Assembly: GCF_004349215.1 (NCBI RefSeq)
Contig: NZ_SMKU01000028.1
Location: 1 to 46,313 of the forward strand
Direction of reading: 5' to 3'
Origin: Actinomadura rubrisoli
GTDB taxonomy: Bacteria; Actinomycetota; Actinomycetes; Streptosporangiales; Streptosporangiaceae
DNA: 46,313 bases
The position numbers and the translations under genes are program-made. Numbering within the stretch: position 1 is the stretch's first letter; every line of letters starts with the position of its first letter. The notes beneath the pieces were generated by a model. It was not told the DNA's origin. It worked only from the letters and a program-made list of their open reading frames with translations, and made no database searches. Below are positions 40,928-46,313 of this stretch, one piece after another.

Positions 40928-43084
40928 GTGGAGACCGTCTCACAACAGCCGCTGACCAGCGAGTTCGTCACAGCCGGGGGCGTGCGGGTCACCCGCACCG
41001 CCACACCGGTCGACCCCGAGCGCAAGTCGGACGTGCTCAACGCCCTCGTCGCCGCCGTGGGGGAGCGGCGAGGCGGCGTGCTCAGCTCGGGCATGGAGTA
41101 TCCCGGCCGCTACAGCCGCTGGCACATGGCCTACCTCGACCCCTGCCTGGAGATCGTCGCCCGGGGCCGGAGCGTCGCCGTCCGGGCGCTCAACGGCCGC
41201 GGGCGGGTGCTGATGCCCGCGCTGGCCCCGGTGCTGCGTGGCATCGGCGAGGTCAGGGCGGACGGCCCGGGCACCTTCGAGGTCTTCGTCCCGCCGACGG
41301 AGGAGTTCTTCACCGAGGAGGAGCGCAGCCGCCAGCCGACCGTGTTCACCGCGCTGCGCGCCGTCGTGGACCTGTTCCGCTGCGACGACCCCCACCTCGG
41401 CCTGTACGGGGCGTTCGGCTACGACCTGTCGCTTCAGTTCGAGCCGCTGCGGACCCGCCTGGAGCGCCCCGCCGACCAGCGCGACCTCGTCCTGCACCTG
41501 GCCGACGAGCTGGTCGTCGTGGACCGCAAGCGCGAGACCTCGCACCGCATGTCGTACGAGTTCGAGGTCGGGGGGACGAGCACCGCGGGCCTGCCGCGCG
41601 CCACCGAGCCGACGCCGGTGCCGGTCCCCGCGGCCCTGCCGGAGCAGCCGGTGCCCGGCGCGTACGCGCAGACGGTGCGGGACGCCAAGGAGAAGTTCAT
41701 CCGCGGCGACCTGTTCGAGGTGACGCCCGGCCATGCCATGTACGGGCGGTGCGACGCGCCCGCCGCGTTCTTCGAGCGGCTCCGGGAGACCAACCCGGCG
41801 CCGTACGAGTTCCTGTTCAACCTCGGCGACGGCGAGTACCTGGTGGGCGCCTCGCCGGAGATGTTCGTCCGGGTCAGCGGCGACCGGGTGGAGACCTGCC
41901 CGATCGCGGGGACGATCCGGCGCGGCGGCGACGCGCTGGAGGACGCCGAGCAGATCCGCACGATCCTGTCGTCGGCCAAGGACGAGTCCGAGCTGACCAT
42001 GTGCACCGACGTCGACCGCAACGACAAGTCGCGGATCTGCGTGCCGGGCAGCGTGCGGGTCCTCGGCCGCCGGCAGATCGAGCTGTACTCGCGGCTGATC
42101 CACACCGTCGACCACATCGAGGGGCGGCTGCGCCCCGGGTTCGACGCGCTCGACGCCTTCCTCACCCACATGTGGGCCGTCACCGTCACGGGCGCGCCGA
42201 AGACGTGGGCGATGCAGTTCATCGAGGACCACGAGGAGTCGCCGCGGCGCTGGTACGGCGGCGCGGTCGGGTGCGTCGGGTTCGACGGGTCGATGAACAC
42301 CGGGCTGACGCTGCGCACCGCGCAGATCCGCGACGGCGTCGCGACCGTCCGGGCCGGGGCGACGCTGCTGTACGACTCCGACCCCGAGGAGGAGGAGCGC
42401 GAGACCCACCTCAAGGCCAGCGCGCTGCTCGGGGCGCTCGCCGCGGCCCAGCGGGAGCCGGGGGCCGCCGCGCCGCCGGAGCCGGAGCCGGAGCGGCCGG
42501 GCGACGGGCTGAAGGTGCTGCTGGTCGACCACGAGGACTCGTTCGTCAACACCCTCGCCGACTACTTCCGCCAGCAGGGCGCCGGCGTCGTCACGCTGCG
42601 GCACGGGTTCCCGGTGCGGATGCTGGACGAGCACGCCCCCGACCTGGTCGTCCTGTCGCCCGGGCCGGGCCGTCCCGAGGACTTCTCCACCGCCGCCCTG
42701 CTGGACGCCCTGGACGCGCGGAACCTGCCGGTCTTCGGCGTCTGCCTGGGCCTCCAGGCGATGGTGGAGCACGCCGGGGGCCGGCTGGCGCTGCTGCCCG
42801 AGCCGTCCCACGGCAAGCCCGGCCGGGTGAAGGTGACCGGGGGAGCGCTGTTCGAGGGGCTCCCCGACGAGTTCACCGCAGCCCGCTACCACTCGCTGCA
42901 CGCCACGTCCGACCAGGTCACGGGGTTCGACGTGACGGCGCTCACCGGCGACGTCGTGATGGCCGTCGAGGACCCGCGGCGCGCGCGATGGGCCGTCCAG
43001 TTCCACCCGGAGTCGATCCTGACGGCGGCGGGCGGGGCCGGGCACCGGATCGTGGCGAACGTGCTGCGCCTCTGCCGCGCCTGA
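40928..43084 (+). CDS. trpE(G): Fused anthranilate synthase (TrpE-TrpG)
   Basis: A 718-residue fusion of both anthranilate synthase subunits, converting chorismate and glutamine to anthranilate. Residues 1-515 are the TrpE-like chorismate-binding part: FRCDDPHLGLYGAFGYDL, LVGASPEMFVRV, PIAGTIRRG, TVTGAPKTWAMQFIEDHE and GAVGCVGFDGSMNTG. Residues 530-718 are the GATase: LLVDHEDSFVNTLADYF, LSPGPGRPEDF, nucleophile C606 in VFGVCLGLQ, and H693-P-E695. GTG 40928 has GAGGGG eight bases upstream. It is controlled by the attenuator just before it. No other trp gene is present. Confidence 0.96.
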   Translation: METVSQQPLTSEFVTAGGVRVTRTATPVDPERKSDVLNALVAAVGERRGGVLSSGMEYPGRYSRWHMAYLDPCLEIVARGRSVAVRALNGRGRVLMPALAPVLRGIGEVRADGPGTFEVFVPPTEEFFTEEERSRQPTVFTALRAVVDLFRCDDPHLGLYGAFGYDLSLQFEPLRTRLERPADQRDLVLHLADELVVVDRKRETSHRMSYEFEVGGTSTAGLPRATEPTPVPVPAALPEQPVPGAYAQTVRDAKEKFIRGDLFEVTPGHAMYGRCDAPAAFFERLRETNPAPYEFLFNLGDGEYLVGASPEMFVRVSGDRVETCPIAGTIRRGGDALEDAEQIRTILSSAKDESELTMCTDVDRNDKSRICVPGSVRVLGRRQIELYSRLIHTVDHIEGRLRPGFDALDAFLTHMWAVTVTGAPKTWAMQFIEDHEESPRRWYGGAVGCVGFDGSMNTGLTLRTAQIRDGVATVRAGATLLYDSDPEEEERETHLKASALLGALAAAQREPGAAAPPEPEPERPGDGLKVLLVDHEDSFVNTLADYFRQQGAGVVTLRHGFPVRMLDEHAPDLVVLSPGPGRPEDFSTAALLDALDARNLPVFGVCLGLQAMVEHAGGRLALLPEPSHGKPGRVKVTGGALFEGLPDEFTAARYHSLHATSDQVTGFDVTALTGDVVMAVEDPRRARWAVQFHPESILTAAGGAGHRIVANVLRLCRA

Positions 43085-43245
43085 CCGGCCCACCCGCCGG
43101 ACGAGCCGGGCCTAGTCCTGAGGCACTAAGGCGGCCGAGGGGAAATGGTCCTCAGGTTCCTGTCGCGGGCGCGGCGGCGGAGGGAGACTCGTGGACGGCA
43201 AGCGTGCCACATTCCCGTGACACGTGTGTGATCGCCGTTATCCCG

Positions 43246-43273
43246 GCGGAGGGGGGAGGCGTCCCCCCTCCGC
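43246..43273 (+). terminator. 12-bp hairpin after anthranilate synthase
   Basis: Bases 43246-43257 pair perfectly with 43262-43273 around a four-base loop, about 160 bp after the trp stop. No T-run. It probably terminates the trp transcript; the stretch in between shows only a weak long-range repeat (CCTGAGG/CCTCAGG). Confidence 0.65.
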
Positions 43274-43347
43274 ACCAAATCCTGGTTTACGGGTGACCGT
43301 AACGGGATGAGAGTTTTGACCGGCCCGTCGCGGGGATCCCGTCGGCC

Positions 43348-43494
43348 ATGATGACAATCCTGTGGCTCATCGCGGTGATCCTGGTCATCGCCGGAATCTA
43401 TGTGATCGTCGCCCGGCGCGACCTGCTCTGGGGCATCGTCCTCATCGTCGTCGGCCTCCTGGTCGGCCCGGGCGGGGTCAGCATCTTCACCTAG
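43348..43494 (+). CDS. GPGG-motif small membrane protein
   Basis: A 48-residue protein (MMTILWLIAVILVIAGIYVI, then ARRDLLWGIVLIVVGLLVGPGGVSIFT) with two hydrophobic helices separated by RRD and the conserved GPGG near the C-terminus. This matches a family of tiny actinobacterial membrane proteins named after that motif. Function unknown. ATG 43348 or 43351 may be used; the ribosome-binding site is weak. It ends 19 bp from the convergent serine hydrolase. Confidence 0.82.
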   Translation: MMTILWLIAVILVIAGIYVIVARRDLLWGIVLIVVGLLVGPGGVSIFT

Positions 43495-43513
43495 ACCGAA
43501 AATCCCCCCGCGG

Positions 43514-44767
43514 TCACGCCAGGTGATCGGTGACGGCGTGCCTCTCCCGGTTGATGATGTCCTGGAGGGGCACGCCGTCGTAGTTGCAGAGCGTGACCGC
43601 CGTCCACTCCGAATCGATGTAGATCGACCAGTTCGTCGCTCCTCCCGCGATCCCCCCGCCGTGCGAGATGATCCGCTGGTCGTTGAAGATGGCGGCGGCG
43701 GGCCCGTACGCCTGGTGCCGCTCCTGGGTGGCCGGATCGGGCGCGGGGCCGCCCGGCCTCGGTGCGGGCGGCATCTTCCCGGCCATGTAGAGCTCGGTGT
43801 AGGCCCGGTTCAGCAGCTTCCCGCTCCGCAGGGCCTGCGCGAAGCGGACCAGGTCCGGAGCCGAGGAGAAACCGTTCCCGCCGCCCGTCCCGATGAACTG
43901 GCGCGCCGAGTTGGTCCCGGGGACGTCGCCGATCCCGCCCTTGTCCAGATTGCGGAGGGCATCGAGGCGCGGGCCCGACGACTGGAGCATGTACGGGTGG
44001 GCGATGCCCTCGTCGGCCAGCCATTGCGGCCGGGTGTAGTAAGCCGAGCGCTTCATTCCGGCCGGGCGGAAGATGTTCTCGTGCACGTAGTCCCAGAACG
44101 TCCGGCCCGACACCTTCTCCACGATGTCGCCGAGGACGTCCATGCCGGAACTGCTGTACAGGCTCATGGTGCCCGGAGGGAAGGCGAGTTTCTGCTTCCT
44201 CAGGTACTCCCGAAGCTCCCTCATCTGGTCGTCGGCATTGTTGTAGATCTTGTCTGGGCGCCCGTCCGGCCGGGTGGGATCGCCCATCCCGGCCGAGTGG
44301 GTGAGCAGGTGGTGCACGGTGACGGTGTCCGCGACCCCGGCCGGATACCCGTCCAGGTAGGTGCCCAGCGTCGCGTCCAGCTTCAGCTTCCGCTTCTGCG
44401 CGAGCTGGACGATCGCGAGGCCCGTGAACGGCTTCGACGCCGAGGCCAGGGCGAAGACGGTGTCGAGGCGGTTGGGGACCGAGCGCTCCTTGTCGGCCAT
44501 TCCATAAGCACGGGCCAGGACGGGACGTCCGCGATGGGCGACCAGAAGCGTTCCGGAGAACTTGTCCTCCGCGGCGAGTCTCGCGATGTAGCGGTCATAG
44601 GAGCCCCCGGGGCGAAGCTCTTTCGGCACATGCCCCGAACGGGACGTGCCGGCATGGGCGGCCTCCGGGAGCGCCATCGCGCCACCGGCCGCGAGAGGAA
44701 CGGCCCCGAGCAGGCCGAGGGCGGAACGCCGGGACGGCTCCGCCGGCGAGGATTCGGATCGGGCCAT
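43514..44767 (-). CDS. Tat-exported serine hydrolase (class C beta-lactamase/DD-peptidase fold)
   Basis: A 417-residue secreted penicillin-binding-protein-like hydrolase. The N-terminus has a twin-arginine signal (SRRSALGLLGAVPLAAGG). The active site is S109-A-S-K112; the second motif is Y204-S-S instead of YxN; the third is SHGGG. The second-motif change makes classical β-lactamase activity less certain, and esterase or DD-peptidase activity is more likely. AAGGAG lies nine bases before ATG 44767, favouring it over the GTG two codons earlier. Confidence 0.9.
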   Translation of the reverse strand: MARSESSPAEPSRRSALGLLGAVPLAAGGAMALPEAAHAGTSRSGHVPKELRPGGSYDRYIARLAAEDKFSGTLLVAHRGRPVLARAYGMADKERSVPNRLDTVFALASASKPFTGLAIVQLAQKRKLKLDATLGTYLDGYPAGVADTVTVHHLLTHSAGMGDPTRPDGRPDKIYNNADDQMRELREYLRKQKLAFPPGTMSLYSSSGMDVLGDIVEKVSGRTFWDYVHENIFRPAGMKRSAYYTRPQWLADEGIAHPYMLQSSGPRLDALRNLDKGGIGDVPGTNSARQFIGTGGGNGFSSAPDLVRFAQALRSGKLLNRAYTELYMAGKMPPAPRPGGPAPDPATQERHQAYGPAAAIFNDQRIISHGGGIAGGATNWSIYIDSEWTAVTLCNYDGVPLQDIINRERHAVTDHLA

Positions 44768-44942
44768 GTGCACACGCTCCTTGCGAGGACGGGACGAAAC
44801 AGATGCGGAGCGCGCGCCGTTACGTCCCGTCGGCGTCGCCGGTGGGATTCCGGCCGGACGGGAGGCGATGCAACAGCAACGGCCGTTTCCTCTCCATAAG
44901 GGGGAACGGGCGCAGGCTTACTGGAAGGCGGCGGCCGGGGGC

Positions 44943-45743
44943 CTACGGCGCGTCGAGCGGAGTGGGCTCCCACGCGCGGTCCCGCTGGGCGCGCAGCAGC
45001 GGCAGCGGGCTGTCATCCTCGCCGTGGAGGCGGGCGGCGAGCAGGATCACGGTGTCGCAGCGGCACAGGCGGAGGGCGCGCGCGCACAGGCCCGGCCCGT
45101 AACCGGCGAGGGCCGCCACGCGGACGGCCGCCCGCGCCCCGATGGAGATGGCGAGCCCCGCGATGTCCTCGGCCGGATCGCCGAGGACCGCGTCCGTCCA
45201 GTCGAGGACGCCGGTGACCCGGCCCGAACCGCCGACCAGCAGATGCTCGCCCTTGAGATCGTTGTGGACCAGGCTGACCGGCACGTCCGCCGTCGCCGTC
45301 GTTGCCGCCGGCGGATCGGCGGGCGGCGCGCGGCCGTCGTCCAGCCGTCCGGCGGCCTCGGCGGCGCTCACCCGCAGGACGCCGAGGTCGCGCGGGGGAG
45401 AGGCCGGGACGCCGAGCGCGGCGGCCTTCGCCACGGGAAACGAGCGCAGGCCCGTGAGAAGGCCCGCCAAGTCCGCCTCGCCGCCGGGCGACACGGCCCG
45501 CTCCTCGGCGGAGACTCCCAAGAGCCGGCCGTCCACGCTGTAGGTGAGCCCCGGCGCCCACTCACCGGTGGCGACGCTCTCGGGGACCGGGACGGCGAGG
45601 AAGGGGCGCAGCGCGTCCCGCAGGGCGATCTCCCGCAGCTGGCGTACGGACCCGTCCTGGTCCCGGGCCATCCGCAGGACGTGACCGGCGCCGACCCACC
45701 ACGCGTGGTGATCGCCGCCTTCCTCGATCGGGAGCACGTCCAT
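44943..45743 (-). CDS. Aminoglycoside phosphotransferase-family kinase
   Basis: A 266-residue APH/choline-kinase-fold protein. The catalytic loop is LVHNDLKGEHLLV (H160-N-D162) and the metal-binding DFG equivalent is D181 in GVLDWTDAVLGDP; EDIAGLAISIGARA follows as in the APH family. The N-terminal ATP-binding lobe is short. Real aminoglycoside resistance is unlikely to be inferred from family alone; many such kinases act on other substrates. It lies downstream of the MerR-like gene on the same strand with a 101-bp gap. Confidence 0.85.
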   Translation of the reverse strand: MDVLPIEEGGDHHAWWVGAGHVLRMARDQDGSVRQLREIALRDALRPFLAVPVPESVATGEWAPGLTYSVDGRLLGVSAEERAVSPGGEADLAGLLTGLRSFPVAKAAALGVPASPPRDLGVLRVSAAEAAGRLDDGRAPPADPPAATTATADVPVSLVHNDLKGEHLLVGGSGRVTGVLDWTDAVLGDPAEDIAGLAISIGARAAVRVAALAGYGPGLCARALRLCRCDTVILLAARLHGEDDSPLPLLRAQRDRAWEPTPLDAP

Positions 45744-45844
45744 CCGACGATCATGGTCCCGGGCCCGCCCCCCGCGCCACCGGATTTCCGGTGGCGGGAA
45801 GCGCGGCCGTCCCGCCGAGGCTCACGACCAGGTCACGCCGGCGT

Positions 45845-46147
45845 TCACGCCGAGGCGGCCACGCCGCCGGGCGGCTCGGCGACGGTGATCTCGATGCCCG
45901 GGGCCAGGACCGCCGGGCGTCCGGCGGCCAGCTCGCGGGCGGCGTGGTGCGCGGTCTGGACGTTGAGGCCGGCCGCGTGCAGCCGCACCATCAGCGCCGC
46001 GACCTCGACCTCGTCCCGCGAGTACCGGCGGGCGTGGCCCGACCCGGGGCCGGCCTGGAGGGCGTGCAGGTATCCGGAGCGCGTCCACAGGTCGAGCTGC
46101 CGGTAGGTCAGCCCGGGGACGTGATCGAGCAACTGGCGGGTGTTCAC
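45845..46147 (-). CDS. MerR-like helix-turn-helix protein
   Basis: A 100-residue protein with the MerR winged-helix core (YRQLDLWTRSGYLHAL; RRYSRDEVEVAALMVRLHAAGLN). It lacks the long dimerisation helix and effector domain of full MerR regulators, resembling the small MlrA/MerR_1-type proteins of actinobacteria. GTG 46147 has GGAGGT about nine bases upstream. It is divergent from the SDR gene, which it may control. Confidence 0.83.
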   Translation of the reverse strand: MNTRQLLDHVPGLTYRQLDLWTRSGYLHALQAGPGSGHARRYSRDEVEVAALMVRLHAAGLNVQTAHHAARELAAGRPAVLAPGIEITVAEPPGGVAASA

Positions 46148-46221
46148 CGGGGGTTACCTCCTCCCTCTTCCTGTTCCCCACGGACGCGGTTGATGCACGA
46201 GATCCCGGATCGCCGGGAAAG

Positions 46222-46240
46222 CCTGACGCGCCCTGTCAGG
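46222..46240. promoter_or_regulatory. 6-7-6 inverted repeat between MerR-like and SDR genes
   Basis: CCTGAC (46222-46227) and GTCAGG (46235-46240) are perfect arms around a seven-base spacer, 22 bp before the SDR start. It is the likely site for the adjacent MerR-like regulator. No convincing -10/-35 pair could be placed. Confidence 0.5.
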
Positions 46241-46262
46241 TTTCGCTGCCAGCATCGTCCTC

Positions 46263-46313
46263 ATGAGCCGTGAACTGACAGGGAAGATCGCACTGGTCGC
46301 GGGGGCCACGCGG
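46263..46313 (+). CDS. SDR family oxidoreductase, N-terminal fragment (runs off the window)
   Basis: The last 17 codons begin MSRELTGKIALVAGATR, the first β-strand and start of the TGxxxGxG-type cofactor loop of short-chain dehydrogenases/reductases. The gene is truncated by the window end, so only the family can be given. There is no good ribosome-binding site before the ATG. Confidence 0.75.
   Translation, partial: MSRELTGKIALVAGATR

Noticed and set aside
43514..45743. Antibiotic resistance locus (beta-lactamase fold plus APH-type kinase)
   Set aside because: Both families are broad, the hydrolase has YSS instead of YxN, and no regulator, mobile element or other resistance gene supports a resistance role.

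Overview
The window is very high-G+C DNA with GTG/TTG starts, almost no intergenic space and actinobacterial signature genes: a divergent aceA/ramB pair, a glucosyl-3-phosphoglycerate synthase, an F420-type luciferase-like oxidoreductase, a SigE-family sigma factor, a GPGG-motif small membrane protein and a tryptophan attenuator with a Trp-Trp-Trp leader peptide. This fits a filamentous actinomycete. Streptosporangiales (Actinomadura-like) is my best guess, but genus is inference. It reads as ordinary chromosome. I see no prophage, IS element, CRISPR array or complete biosynthetic cluster.

Layout. 1-2.7 kb: an odd tRNA-Asn(GTT) just upstream of an HNH endonuclease, then a secreted coiled-coil/M15-like protein and an endonuclease/exonuclease/phosphatase-family gene. 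2.6-10.2 kb: small-molecule enzymes with local regulators (Gfo/Idh oxidoreductase, VOC protein/MarR, class II aldolase/PucR, LLM oxidoreductase/SMR exporter, DUF1232, AraC, an unknown protein with a SPOR-like N-terminus). 10.3-15.1 kb: aldehyde dehydrogenase, secreted peptidase-type alpha/beta hydrolase, and a quinone oxidoreductase/TetR pair with two matching operators. 15.1-20.5 kb: a 17-bp tandem repeat, a pair of related membrane/secreted proteins of unknown role, a large polytopic membrane protein, a small membrane protein, and the eroded remains of a three-gene ABC-2 exporter.

20.5-31.5 kb: secreted M1 aminopeptidase; isocitrate lyase divergent from its probable regulator RamB; GpgS; an acyl-CoA dehydrogenase behind a near-perfect inverted repeat; a leucine-rich-repeat-variant protein; TetR plus cupin; an ECF sigma factor with a partner membrane protein. 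31.5-39.9 kb: a glycosyltransferase/membrane-protein pair, a secreted GH20 hexosaminidase with a palindromic operator, an AT-rich secreted orphan, and a monocarboxylate-type Na+/solute symporter with its DUF3311 partner. 39.9-46.3 kb: a VOC protein, the trp attenuator and fused anthranilate synthase, a 48-residue membrane protein, a Tat-exported serine hydrolase, an APH-family kinase, a MerR-like protein and the first codons of an SDR gene.

Genes mostly form regulator/target pairs, and dyad-symmetric sites in several divergent gaps support local control. Carbon use is a recurring theme (glyoxylate shunt, monocarboxylate uptake, fatty-acid oxidation, amino-sugar release). The best leads for something less described are the C33 tRNA-Asn beside the HNH gene, the paralogous pair at 15.3-16.6 kb, the 17-bp repeat, and the ABC-exporter fossil. 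None is proven to be a new system from sequence alone.
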